64,000 nt of DNA from an uncultured Roseicyclus sp. Lineage in GTDB: Bacteria; Pseudomonadota; Alphaproteobacteria; Rhodobacterales; Rhodobacteraceae. The stretch lies in NCBI GenBank assembly GCA_947500415.1, contig CANMRT010000003.1, forward strand, positions 310,001 through 374,000, given 5' to 3'. This document shows, piece after piece, positions 9,391 to 19,027 of the stretch (positions are counted from its first letter, which is position 1; each line of letters opens with the position of its first letter). The position numbers were made by a program, and so were the translations under genes. The notes under the pieces were generated by a model. It was not told the origin of the DNA. It saw only the letters and a list, made by a program, of their open reading frames with translations, and searched no databases.

Positions 9391-9801
9391 ATGAGCGCTA
9401 CCAGATCAGACAACCCGGACCTTGGATTTGCTTGGGCTTGCCTTCTGGCCGGTGCAATCACGTTCGATGAGTTTCGCACCTGGGCGGAACACGTTGTCAC
9501 CGTTACGCCCGCCGATGATCTGCCGCCCTACATGATCGACGTGATGATGGCTGAAGACCGGCTCTCCGTCACAACCGGCCTGCGCAATCTGATCGGCTTC
9601 TGGCCCAGTGATCCGCTGTTGGAGGGCGACGGCCGCTCCGCCGCCCTGTCCGGCCTGACGGCCTTGCGCGGAACCCATCGCCCCGACGACGCAGGCATGA
9701 GCGCGCAGCAATCCTTGGCCGCCCTCACCCGTCACCCAGAAATCGCTGCGCGCTTCGCGGCCGTCTTTCCGTTCCTGCCCAACCCGCAGGTGGCCGCATG
9801 A
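9391..9801 (+). CDS. hypothetical protein
   Basis: Tightly packed co-directional ORF in operon. Confidence 0.7.
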   Translation: MSATRSDNPDLGFAWACLLAGAITFDEFRTWAEHVVTVTPADDLPPYMIDVMMAEDRLSVTTGLRNLIGFWPSDPLLEGDGRSAALSGLTALRGTHRPDDAGMSAQQSLAALTRHPEIAARFAAVFPFLPNPQVAA

Positions 9802-10436
9802 TCGAGACGCTCCTGCCTTTCCTGCCCGCCTTCATCGCCGCCTATGGCATCCTGCTGGTCGGCGCGTCTTCACCGGGCCCAGCCGTCGCCATGCTGATGG
9901 GCCTATCCCTCAGCCAAGGCCGCACCCCCGCTCTGATTGCCTGCGTCGGCATCGCCTTTGGGTCCACCACGATCAACCTGCTGACGATCCTGGGCGTCGG
10001 CTTGATTCTCAGCCAAGCCGCCTGGGCAATGACAGCCCTCAAGCTCATCGGTGCGGCCTATCTCGCATGGCTCGCCTATGGCGCCTTCCGAAAGGCCGTG
10101 AACCCGCCGACCCTGACAGTGCAGAGCGAACCACGCCAATCAGGCCGCGCGCTCTTTGCGAAGGGCTACTTGCTGCAAGTCACCAACCCCAAGGCCATCG
10201 CCTTCTGGCTCGCCATAGCCGCCGTCGGCGCGACCGAAAACGCACCGCCCTGGGTCATCGCGCTGTACGTGGCGACGATGTGGATTATCAGCTTTGCCTG
10301 CCATGCCGCCTGGGCTTTGGCGTTGTCCGCCAATCCCGTGCGCACGGCCTATGCCCGTGCGCGGCGCTACGTCGAGGCCGCGATCGGCTTCTTCCTTGCC
10401 TTCACCGCCTTCAAACTCGCCACGAGCCGGATCTGA
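9798..10436 (+). CDS. LysE family translocator
   Basis: GASSPGPAVAMLMGLSLSQGR...KGYLLQVTNPKAIAFW. Confidence 0.9.
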   Translation: MIETLLPFLPAFIAAYGILLVGASSPGPAVAMLMGLSLSQGRTPALIACVGIAFGSTTINLLTILGVGLILSQAAWAMTALKLIGAAYLAWLAYGAFRKAVNPPTLTVQSEPRQSGRALFAKGYLLQVTNPKAIAFWLAIAAVGATENAPPWVIALYVATMWIISFACHAAWALALSANPVRTAYARARRYVEAAIGFFLAFTAFKLATSRI

Positions 10437-10437
10437 C

Positions 10438-11070
10438 ATGGCTGAGCTTACCCCCCATCTTCCAGCCCTCTTCGCCGCTCTCGGCTTTTTCAGCCTCGGG
10501 TTTCTGGTGATCGGCCCGAACATCGCCGCGATCATCGGTACCTCCATGGCCCGTGGCCGCACGGCAGGCCTGTCGCTGGCTGTCGGCGTGGGCCTCGGCT
10601 CCGGCCTATGGGCGACACTCACCGTGGCAGGCCTTGCGTCGTTGCTGACCGCCTATGCAAGCGCCCTCATCGCGCTGAAACTCTTCGGCGTTGCCTTCCT
10701 GCTTTGGCTCGCCTTCAAATCATTCCGGTCCGCGCTCCGCCCTGAAGCCCCACCGCCGCAAACCCGCGCCTTGGGCGAACGCAATTTGATCCTCACCGGT
10801 CTCACCATTCAGATGACCAACCCCAAAGCCGCGCTGCAGTGGATCGCCATCGCAGCCATCGCGATGAATGGGGAGGCCCCCTGGGCCATCGGCGCGCTGC
10901 TCGTCGTCTCCGCCACGCTTCTGTCGCTCATAGGACACGCCACCTATGCGCTGACCTTCTCCGCCACGCCCATCGTGGCGCTCTATACCCGCGCGCGGCG
11001 CTGGATTGATGCCACTCTCGGCGTCTTCTTCGCCTTCGCCGCTTACAAACTCGCTACGTCAAGGATCTGA
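10438..11070 (+). CDS. LysE family translocator (second paralog)
   Basis: VIGPNIAAIIGTSMARGRTAG...LTGLTIQMTNPKAALQW. Confidence 0.9.
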   Translation: MAELTPHLPALFAALGFFSLGFLVIGPNIAAIIGTSMARGRTAGLSLAVGVGLGSGLWATLTVAGLASLLTAYASALIALKLFGVAFLLWLAFKSFRSALRPEAPPPQTRALGERNLILTGLTIQMTNPKAALQWIAIAAIAMNGEAPWAIGALLVVSATLLSLIGHATYALTFSATPIVALYTRARRWIDATLGVFFAFAAYKLATSRI

Positions 11071-11074
11071 GCCC

Positions 11075-12250
11075 ATGGATTTCATGACAATCCTGCAACT
11101 CTCCGACAGCTCGCTCCGGCTGGCCACGCCGCTTCTGCTGGCCTGTCTCGCGGGGCTTTTCTCGGAACGAGCGGGGATCTTCGACATCGGGTTGGAGGGC
11201 AAGATGCTCGCCGCCGCTTTCTTCTCCGCCGCCTTCGCCTATTCGTCCGGCAACGTCTGGGTCGGCCTCGGCATCGGCATTCTCGCCTCCGTCGTCCTCA
11301 GCCTCCTGCACGGGCTCGCGTCGATCACCTTCCGCGGCAATCAGCTGATCTCAGGCGTGGCCATCAACTTCCTCGCTGCGGGCCTAACGGTGGTCATTTC
11401 TCAAACGTGGTTCAGCCAGGGTGGTCGAACCCCAGCCCTCACCGGTGATGCACGTTTCAACGAGATCGTCCTGCCCGGCGCCGCCTCCCGCATCCGCGAC
11501 ATCGCCCAGCAGGAGCCTTTGGGGCAGGTTTATTCCGAGCTTCTGTCGGGCCATTCCATCCTCGTCTATATCGCGCTCTTGATCGTGCCACTGACATGGT
11601 GGGTCCTCTACCGCACCCGCTTCGGCCTGCGCCTGCGCGCCGTGGGTGAAAACCCCGCCGCCGTCGACACCGCAGGTATCTCGGTCGTGGGCCTGCGCTA
11701 CGCCGCCGTTGTCATCTGCGGCGTCCTCTGCGGCCTTGCTGGCGCCTACCTCGCCACAGGCCTCTCCGCAGGCTTCGTGAAAGATATGAGCGCGGGCCGG
11801 GGTTTCATCGCGCTGGCCGCCCTTATCTTCGCCAAATGGCGCCCTTGGGAGGCGCTCGGCGCTTGCCTCCTGTTCGGTTTCCTCGACGCACTCGGCAACC
11901 GGTTCCAGAATATTGAGCTTCTGACCCTCTTCAGCCTCATCTTCCTCTTCGTCGTGCTGATCGGCGGCATCCTGTTGCTCCTGCGCTGCATCTCCGTCCT
12001 GCGCGGCACCACCAGTGTCCGCGACCTCATCGGCCCCGCCATCACGCTCGTTGTAGGCCTTGTCTTCGCCATCGGCTTCCCGCAACTCGATCCGGACAGT
12101 GGGCTTGCCACATGGCTCTCTTCAGTCGTCCTGCCAGTCCAGCTGATGCAGGCCCTGCCCTACATCCTGACAGTGGTGATCCTCGCAGGCTTCGTTGGCC
12201 GCGCAATACCGCCGCGCGCGGGCGGTGAGCCCTACGTGAAGGAACGCTAG
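11075..12250 (+). CDS. ABC transporter permease (second BMP-type permease)
   Basis: ERAGIFDIGLEGKMLAAAF; multiple TM segments. Confidence 0.93.
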   Translation: MDFMTILQLSDSSLRLATPLLLACLAGLFSERAGIFDIGLEGKMLAAAFFSAAFAYSSGNVWVGLGIGILASVVLSLLHGLASITFRGNQLISGVAINFLAAGLTVVISQTWFSQGGRTPALTGDARFNEIVLPGAASRIRDIAQQEPLGQVYSELLSGHSILVYIALLIVPLTWWVLYRTRFGLRLRAVGENPAAVDTAGISVVGLRYAAVVICGVLCGLAGAYLATGLSAGFVKDMSAGRGFIALAALIFAKWRPWEALGACLLFGFLDALGNRFQNIELLTLFSLIFLFVVLIGGILLLLRCISVLRGTTSVRDLIGPAITLVVGLVFAIGFPQLDPDSGLATWLSSVVLPVQLMQALPYILTVVILAGFVGRAIPPRAGGEPYVKER

Positions 12251-12284
12251 GCGGAAGCTGCAAACGGCTCGTCCACAAACGCGC

Positions 12285-13859
12285 CTACCTGAACCAGAAG
12301 TCCCAACCGCGCTGATAGGCTGCCACCAGCGGATGGCCCTGGATCGTGTTCACTGGCACATCACCGGCCGGATACTGATCCTCGCCAAAGGCCTGCGCTC
12401 CTGACCAGACCTCCGCGTTCAGATACCGCAACCCCTCCGGCAAGTCCGGCATTCGGCCCTCCGCGACACCAAGCGGCGAGGCCATCACAAACCCCCAGTT
12501 TCCGAAGCTCGGCAAATAGACCTGATAGGGCACCGTCGACAGCCCCTGATCAGGCACCATCGGATTGCGCGTCGCCGCCAGCGTGGCCTCGGTGATCCAG
12601 AACGCCTCCGCCGCAAAGGTCGGCGATCCCGCCTGCGTCACCATCATCCCGCTGCCAGACAGCCGCTCCATCAGCATCGCGTAGAATTCCACCGAATAAA
12701 GCTTGCTCAACGCGATGCTCTTCGGGTCCGGCAGATCGGCAATGATTACGTCGAACAGCGCATCCCCATGCGCCTCCGCCGCCCAGACCCAGGCGTCCGT
12801 GTTCACAATCTCTACCCGCTCATCCAGAAGCGCGCCGTCGTTCAGCGCCACCAGATCCGGGTTCGTTGAAAACAACTCCGTCACGCGCGGGTCCAGATCC
12901 ACCAGAACCACCCGCTCCACCCCCTCATGGCGCAGCACCTCACGCACGGCCATCCCGTCGCCACCGCCCAAAACCAGCACGCTCCGCGCGTCCTCCACCA
13001 GACCCATGGCGGGGTGCACCAAGGCCTCGTGATAGCGGTGCTCATCGAGTGAATCGAACTGGATCGAATGGTCCAGGAACAGCCGGTAACGCTCATCAAA
13101 CCGCGTGATAACGATGCTCTGATAGGCCGTCGTCTCCGAGAAGATCACCTCATCTTGAAACAACCGCGCATCGACCGCCGAGACCATCCGTTCACTCATT
13201 GCAAATGCGAGGAGCGAAGCGAGGAGGAACCCGGCCCATGGCACCCAAAGCCCCCGCCCCAACCGATCCCGGAACAGATAGAGCGAGAACCCCGCCACCA
13301 GCAGGTTCAGCGTCCCGAACGCAAGTGAGGCGCTCATCAATGGCAGGTTCGGCACAATCAGAAGCGGGAAAGCCAGCGAAGCGGCCAGCGCCCCGATGTA
13401 ATCCGCCGTCAGGACATTCTCGAACCGAAACTCCGCCGCGCCGATCTCTTTGAGCACGCGGCTGATCAGTGGAATTTCCATGCCCGACAGCACGCCAATC
13501 GCAATCAGCCCGCCATAAAGCGGCAAGCCCACGGTGCCGTAGATCGCATAGGCAAAGAACAACAGCGGCCCCAAAGCGCCACCAATCACACCCAGCGCGA
13601 TCTGTGCCCGCACGAAGCCGCCCAAGGCGTCGCCCACAAACCGCGAGGCCCACGCACCCACGCCCATCGCACTCAGGAAGACACCGATCACGAAAGAGAA
13701 TTGGCGGATCGAGTCCCCCAGCAAGTAGCTGGAAATCGTGGCCGCGATCAGCTCGTAGATCAGGCCCGCCACGGCCACCACAAAGGTCGCGGCCAGAAGC
13801 CACGCCACCTTGGGCGTCAACTCAGGGGTCGCGCCCGGCTCATCACTTGGAGGTGTCAA
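12285..13859 (-). CDS. membrane protein with C-terminal spermidine-synthase-like (polyamine aminopropyltransferase) domain
   Basis: N-terminal TM helices; VLVLGGGDGMAVREVLRH...VVLVDLDPRV...DVIIADLPDP. Confidence 0.88.
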   Translation of the reverse strand: MTPPSDEPGATPELTPKVAWLLAATFVVAVAGLIYELIAATISSYLLGDSIRQFSFVIGVFLSAMGVGAWASRFVGDALGGFVRAQIALGVIGGALGPLLFFAYAIYGTVGLPLYGGLIAIGVLSGMEIPLISRVLKEIGAAEFRFENVLTADYIGALAASLAFPLLIVPNLPLMSASLAFGTLNLLVAGFSLYLFRDRLGRGLWVPWAGFLLASLLAFAMSERMVSAVDARLFQDEVIFSETTAYQSIVITRFDERYRLFLDHSIQFDSLDEHRYHEALVHPAMGLVEDARSVLVLGGGDGMAVREVLRHEGVERVVLVDLDPRVTELFSTNPDLVALNDGALLDERVEIVNTDAWVWAAEAHGDALFDVIIADLPDPKSIALSKLYSVEFYAMLMERLSGSGMMVTQAGSPTFAAEAFWITEATLAATRNPMVPDQGLSTVPYQVYLPSFGNWGFVMASPLGVAEGRMPDLPEGLRYLNAEVWSGAQAFGEDQYPAGDVPVNTIQGHPLVAAYQRGWDFWFR

Positions 13860-13892
13860 TCGCGTCGCCCCGGTCAGGCTATGCGCCCATCA

Positions 13893-14117
13893 TCAAGACA
13901 GGATAACGGCCGCGATGATGATCGCCATCGAAACGAAGACAGACCCGATCAGAATGGCGAGCGAGGTGTTCTGATCCTCCTCGATCTCCTTCACAATCGG
14001 AAACGGCGACAGCATCTCGATGATCTTGTAGGCAATGAACATCAGCACCATGCCGATGACACTGTAAAACAACATCGAGATGAGTTCAGCGAGGATGATT
14101 TGGTCGAACATCTGCAA
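13893..14117 (-). CDS. DUF350 (YjfL-like) small membrane protein
   Basis: Two TM helices, MLFYSVIGMVLMFIAYKIIEML...NTSLAILIGSVFVSMAIIIAA. Confidence 0.8.
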   Translation of the reverse strand: MQMFDQIILAELISMLFYSVIGMVLMFIAYKIIEMLSPFPIVKEIEEDQNTSLAILIGSVFVSMAIIIAAVILS

Positions 14118-14140
14118 AGGCTCCTATTCCGTAGGGCTGT

Positions 14141-14323
14141 TCATTTGATCCGTCCGAAGGCGAAGAAGCCTCCGCTGCCGCCACCGGTGGACCCGGTGCG
14201 GATGGATTGGGTTGAGGCCGCCAGATCGCGGCTTTCGCGTCCGACGCCGTAGTAACTCAGGTAACTGGCACCCATCAGCGCCATGACCGCGCCACCGATG
14301 ATGATAAGTCTGATCGGGGTCAT
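14141..14323 (-). CDS. single-TM Gly/Ser-rich small protein
   Basis: MTPIRLIIIGGAVMALMGASYLSYYGVGRESRDLAAS...GGGSGGFF. Confidence 0.65.
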   Translation of the reverse strand: MTPIRLIIIGGAVMALMGASYLSYYGVGRESRDLAASTQSIRTGSTGGGSGGFFAFGRIK

Positions 14324-14327
14324 CGGC

Positions 14328-15611
14328 TCAGTCCTCGCTCGTCCAGTCGGACCCGGCGAACCGCCGGCTTGTATGCATGGCACGCCGGCCAGTGACGTAA
14401 AGCCATCCCAGCCCCGAAATGCTCGCCAGAACCAGCAGCCAGAAGGCCGTGGGTTTGCCCTCGCTCACCCGGACCGTCAGCGTGAAACCGTCGGACGCGT
14501 TACCCCCTTCCGCGCGCTCCAGGCGCAGAGTGTGGGTTCCAACTTCCTCCGGGCGGAACCGGAACCACGCCCGGCGGGAGCCCTCAGACCAGCTTTCGCC
14601 GCCAGACCGTCCGGAATAGTAGGAAATCGCACGTTCGGCGGCGACGACGGGGTGTCCATCGGGCCCCAGTACCTCAACCGCAAACACGCCCCATGCGTTC
14701 TGCAAATTGCTGTCAAGCCGTACGCGGGCCAACTGGCTCCGGTTTGTCACTTCGAAGCTATAGCTTTCCGGCAATTGGGCCAGCGTGGCGGCAGGCGTAT
14801 CAAGCACCAACCGCCCTCCACTCAGCCAGAACAGTAGTCCAATCACCAGCGACACCACGGCCGTGAACGCCAACACCTTACGCAGCAGCCCTTCCTCAGC
14901 CATCGGCTTGTAGGGCTCAAGCGGATGCTTCTTGGGTGCGCCAAGGGCGGACGGATCAAAACCCATATCCCGCGCCACTGTGGCACCGTCCATCAACTGC
15001 GTCAGCTCTACTTCGCGCTCGCGGCTGGATTTCACCAACCCCAGCATCGCGTCAGGCCCAAGCAGGCTCACTACCTGCTTTTTCTCGCCCAACTGCGGCA
15101 CCCAGTTGAATTCACCTTCCATGTATTCGATCTGCGTGACCGAGGTCTCATAGTATTTGTAGGTCTTGCCCGCATAGCTGCGTCGCGGCGGCGTCTCGGC
15201 ACGCTCCACAGTCGAGGGGCTCAACCAATGGCCCATGTTGTAGTCGCGCACCTTGCGCGTGAAGGTGACATGCCCGTCCTCGACGTTCAGCCACAGATAG
15301 CCATGCGTTGGCGAAAACACCTGATGCTCCACCCAGCGCCAGGTCCGCCCACCATACTTTTCCATCAGGCCCAACGTGCCGATGACGGTGAACTCCACAC
15401 CCTCATAGGTCAGCGTCATGCCGATGGTGATCGGGCTTGCCGGATGATCCCGCTTCCCGATGCTGTCGAGCACCTTGTAGTTGTCCTGCGTATCCAGAAC
15501 CGCGCCGCAATAGCCGCACACATGGCTCTGCACCCGGCCCCCGCCCAGAACCGAAAGACCGGCCCCACACGACGTGCAATTGATCGAAGAAAGACCCTGC
15601 GCCGCCGTCAT
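14328..15611 (-). CDS. DUF4178 domain membrane protein with N-terminal zinc ribbon
   Basis: CTSCGAGLSV...CGYCGAVLD; GMTLTYEGVEFTVIGTLGLMEKYGGRTWRWVEH. Confidence 0.8.
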   Translation of the reverse strand: MTAAQGLSSINCTSCGAGLSVLGGGRVQSHVCGYCGAVLDTQDNYKVLDSIGKRDHPASPITIGMTLTYEGVEFTVIGTLGLMEKYGGRTWRWVEHQVFSPTHGYLWLNVEDGHVTFTRKVRDYNMGHWLSPSTVERAETPPRRSYAGKTYKYYETSVTQIEYMEGEFNWVPQLGEKKQVVSLLGPDAMLGLVKSSREREVELTQLMDGATVARDMGFDPSALGAPKKHPLEPYKPMAEEGLLRKVLAFTAVVSLVIGLLFWLSGGRLVLDTPAATLAQLPESYSFEVTNRSQLARVRLDSNLQNAWGVFAVEVLGPDGHPVVAAERAISYYSGRSGGESWSEGSRRAWFRFRPEEVGTHTLRLERAEGGNASDGFTLTVRVSEGKPTAFWLLVLASISGLGWLYVTGRRAMHTSRRFAGSDWTSED

Positions 15612-16243
15612 GCCACCCGGCTCCCGTCCAGCCGTTCAACCTTCAACGTGAACGGGTCAAGCCATTCGCCATCGCTCCACCCGTGGCCGCCTTCCCAGAA
15701 CTCACCGGACAGAAGCTGCCCCGACGGGCCGGAGGCATTGATGAAGTAATGCTCGTCATCCACCTGAATCAGTTCAGGGAATTGCCCGCGCACCGCGATG
15801 CACTTGGCCGTATCACCCTCGGTTACTGTGTAGTCGCGGCCGTTGTAACTCACGGTCTCACCCACCGCAGGGGGATCACTCCGGCGCGGTCCGGCATTGC
15901 CGTGAAACGGATATTGCACCGCCACATCGCCTTCGTCGATCGACACCCAGGCGCCTTCGCCATTGCTGTTCTCTACCCAGAACTCATCCCAGGTCCCGCG
16001 CCCGTAGTCATACCGCGCATGGCCCACGACGATGCACTTCTGCCCACCGATCTCGACCGTGTCATTCACGCTCAACAGCATCGGATAATCATGCATCTCG
16101 CCATTGTTGCCGATGGGATTGAGCGCAGCGCCCTCGCGAAACAGCGTCGTGTCGCAGGACGGGCAATCAAACATCCGCGTGGATTTGCGAAGGTTCTCAA
16201 ACCCATAGCCGCAATTTGGGCATGTGACGTGTGTGTCAGACAT
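15608..16243 (-). CDS. DUF4178 domain protein with N-terminal zinc ribbon
   Basis: CPNCGYGFENLRKSTRMFDCPSCDTTL; two WxxxVWxENxNGE/EYYFINASG-like repeats; ATGA overlap with next gene. Confidence 0.8.
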   Translation of the reverse strand: MSDTHVTCPNCGYGFENLRKSTRMFDCPSCDTTLFREGAALNPIGNNGEMHDYPMLLSVNDTVEIGGQKCIVVGHARYDYGRGTWDEFWVENSNGEGAWVSIDEGDVAVQYPFHGNAGPRRSDPPAVGETVSYNGRDYTVTEGDTAKCIAVRGQFPELIQVDDEHYFINASGPSGQLLSGEFWEGGHGWSDGEWLDPFTLKVERLDGSRVA

Positions 16244-16339
16244 CTATCGCGCTGTTCCGAAATGCATTGCCTGTAATTGCGCCCAACCTAGCCGGATCGC
16301 GCTGCAGCCGTAAAGGGGCGCGACCAATATGGTTTCCCC

Positions 16340-17710
16340 TTACCCCAACACCTCATCGACCGACGCCCGCGCGACACCCGCCACCAGATCGGCCTCTTCC
16401 CGGGTCAGGCACAAGGGCGGCGCAAACCCAATCGTATCCGATTGTGGCATCGCCCGTGCAATCACGCCGCGCCGCGCCATCGCCGCCACGATCTGCGGCA
16501 CCATCTTGTCGCCCGGATCAAACGCCTCTCGCGTGCCGGGCGTCTTCACCAGCTCAACTGAGCTCAACATCCCGCCTCCGCGCACCTCGCCCAGACGCGC
16601 CTGCCCCTCCATCGCATCCCGCAACGCTTGCGTCAGATATGGCCCGACCTCGCCCGCATTCGCCACCAACCCCAAACTGTCGAGCAGCTTCAGGTTCGCC
16701 ACCCCGGCCGCCGCACCGATGGGATGCGCCGAATAGGTCCAGCCATGGCCAAACGGCCCATTCTCATCCGTCCCCCGCGCCAGCACATCCCACACGCGGT
16801 CATGCACAATGGACCCCGACAGAGGCGCATAGGCGCTCGTCAGCCCCTTGGCGATTGTGATCAAATCCGGCTCCAACCCATAAACGGGCGAGCCAAACAT
16901 CGACCCCAACCGCCCGAACCCGGTGATGACCTCATCCACGATCAAAAGGATGTCGTGCTTTTTCAGGATCGGCTGGATCGCCGCCCAATACCCCTCCGGC
17001 GGCGGCACGATCCCACCCGTCCCCATCACAGGTTCCGCCACAAAGGCCGCAATCGTGTCCGCGCCCTCGTCGGCAATCAGAGCCTCCAGATCTGCGGCAC
17101 ATTGCGCCACGAACTCTGCCTCGCTCTGCGCCTCGTCCTCCCGCTGGAAATAGTAAGGCGCCGTTGTATGCCGCACCATGTCGAGCGGCAGATCGAATTT
17201 GTTGTGAAACAGGCTCAGCCCCGTCAACGACCCACTCATGATCCCCGCGCCATGATAGCTTCGCCACCGCGCGATGATCTTCTTCTTTTCCGGCCGCCCG
17301 AGAATGTTGTTGTAATACCAGACCAATTTGATGTTGGTCTCGTTAGCATCCGAGCCACCTTGCCCGAAATAGGTCCGGTTGAACCCCTCCGGTGCGCGCT
17401 CCGCCACCATCCGCGCCAATGTGACCGAGGCCTCCGTGCCGTGCCCAACGTAGGAGTGGTAATACGCCAGCTCCCGCGCCTGTGCCGCAATCGCCTCCGC
17501 CACCTCCTGTCGCCCATAGCCAATGTTCACACAGAACAGCCCCGCAAAGGCATCCAGCAACCGGTTCCCGTCGCGGTCGGTAACGTAGCACCCCTCCGCC
17601 GTCTGAATAATCCGCCCCGGCGCCTCCCCCCGTGCGTGCTGGCCAAGGTGCGTCGAAGGGTGGAAGAAATGCTCCCGGTCCCATTTGTCGAGTTGGTCGT
17701 TGGTCAGCAT
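16340..17710 (-). CDS. doeD: class III PLP aminotransferase, probable diaminobutyrate transaminase of ectoine degradation
   Basis: VDEVITGFGRLG and PDLITIAKGLTS PLP-lysine motif; divergent neighbour of doeAB. Confidence 0.75.
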   Translation of the reverse strand: MLTNDQLDKWDREHFFHPSTHLGQHARGEAPGRIIQTAEGCYVTDRDGNRLLDAFAGLFCVNIGYGRQEVAEAIAAQARELAYYHSYVGHGTEASVTLARMVAERAPEGFNRTYFGQGGSDANETNIKLVWYYNNILGRPEKKKIIARWRSYHGAGIMSGSLTGLSLFHNKFDLPLDMVRHTTAPYYFQREDEAQSEAEFVAQCAADLEALIADEGADTIAAFVAEPVMGTGGIVPPPEGYWAAIQPILKKHDILLIVDEVITGFGRLGSMFGSPVYGLEPDLITIAKGLTSAYAPLSGSIVHDRVWDVLARGTDENGPFGHGWTYSAHPIGAAAGVANLKLLDSLGLVANAGEVGPYLTQALRDAMEGQARLGEVRGGGMLSSVELVKTPGTREAFDPGDKMVPQIVAAMARRGVIARAMPQSDTIGFAPPLCLTREEADLVAGVARASVDEVLG

Positions 17711-17848
17711 GGGCGTGGCCTCCTTGAATGCGCTCCGCCACGCTATCAATCAAAAGCCGTCGCGCAAGCCGGTCATGAACCAATGTCGCAAACGGGCTGG
17801 ACGCCGCACCTCCCCTCGGCAACGCTCCCACTAATAGGAGATCCCGCC

Positions 17849-19027
17849 ATGCCAGACCGCATCCCCAATTTCTCGCCCGAGGAATATGCCACCCGCCTCA
17901 CCAAGACCCGCCGCGCGATGGAGGCGCAGAACCTCGAATGGCTCATCCTCACCGATCCCTCCAACATGTCCTGGCTCACCGGCTACGACGGCTGGTCCTT
18001 CTACGTCCACCAGGCGGTCATCGTGCCGCCCACCGGCCTGCCGCTGTGGTGGGGCCGCGCGATGGACGGCCTCGGCGCGCTGCGCACCGTCTACATGCCC
18101 GACGATCACGTCATCGGCTACGATGACACCTACGTGCAAAACCCTGCCAAACACCCGCACGAAACCCTCGCAGACCTGATCCGTCAGCGTGGCGGCTCCG
18201 GCACGCGCATCGGCGTCGAGCTTGACAATTACTACTATTCCGCCGCCGCCCACCAAACGCTGCTGCAACACCTCCCCGACACCCAATTCATCGACGCCAC
18301 AGGCCTGGTGAACTGGCAACGCGCCATCAAATCCGAGGCCGAAATCACCCGCATGCGCAAGGCCGCCAAAATCGTGGAGGCGATGCACAATCGCATCCTG
18401 GAGGTCGCCGAACCGGGCCTGCCCAAACACCACCTCGTCGCCGAAATCCTCGCCACCTCCGTGCGGGGCAGCGACGACGCCTGGGGCGACTACCCCGCCA
18501 TCGTCCCCCTCACCCCCTCCGGCCTGGACGCCACCGCCCCCCACCTCACGTGGGACGACAAGCCAATGCAAACGGGTGAGGCCACCTTCTTCGAGATCGC
18601 CGGCGTCTTCCGCCGTTACCATTGCCCGCAATCCCGCACCCTATTCCTGGGCTCCATGCCGGACCACTTCAAAGAAGCCGAAAAAGCCGTCGTTGAGGCC
18701 ACCCACTACGCCCTCGACCAGGCCAAGCCCGGCAACACCTGCGAAGACGTCGCCAACGCCTTCAACGGCACCCTCAACAAACTCGGGTTCGAGAAAGACA
18801 GCCGCACGGGCTACGCCATCGGCCTCTCCTACCCGCCCGATTGGGGCGAGCGCACCATGTCCTTCCGGCGCGGCGACACCACGCCCCTCCAACCCGGCAT
18901 GACCTTCCACTTCATGCCCGCCCTCTGGCTCGACGATGGCGGCATCGAGATCACCGAACCCATCCTGATCACCGACACCGGGCACGAATGCCTCTCCACC
19001 CTCCCGCGCGAGGTCTTCGTCAAATGA
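17849..19027 (+). CDS. doeA: ectoine hydrolase (M24/creatinase-fold)
   Basis: LILTDPSNMSWLTGYDGWSFYVHQ...; M24-like C-terminal domain; followed by doeB. Confidence 0.85.
   Translation: MPDRIPNFSPEEYATRLTKTRRAMEAQNLEWLILTDPSNMSWLTGYDGWSFYVHQAVIVPPTGLPLWWGRAMDGLGALRTVYMPDDHVIGYDDTYVQNPAKHPHETLADLIRQRGGSGTRIGVELDNYYYSAAAHQTLLQHLPDTQFIDATGLVNWQRAIKSEAEITRMRKAAKIVEAMHNRILEVAEPGLPKHHLVAEILATSVRGSDDAWGDYPAIVPLTPSGLDATAPHLTWDDKPMQTGEATFFEIAGVFRRYHCPQSRTLFLGSMPDHFKEAEKAVVEATHYALDQAKPGNTCEDVANAFNGTLNKLGFEKDSRTGYAIGLSYPPDWGERTMSFRRGDTTPLQPGMTFHFMPALWLDDGGIEITEPILITDTGHECLSTLPREVFVK

Noticed and set aside
16628-17848. N-terminal 407 codons of the 799-aa plus-strand ORF
   Set aside because: Open-frame readthrough antisense to doeD; the real doeA starts at ATG 17849 after an AGGAG-like site.
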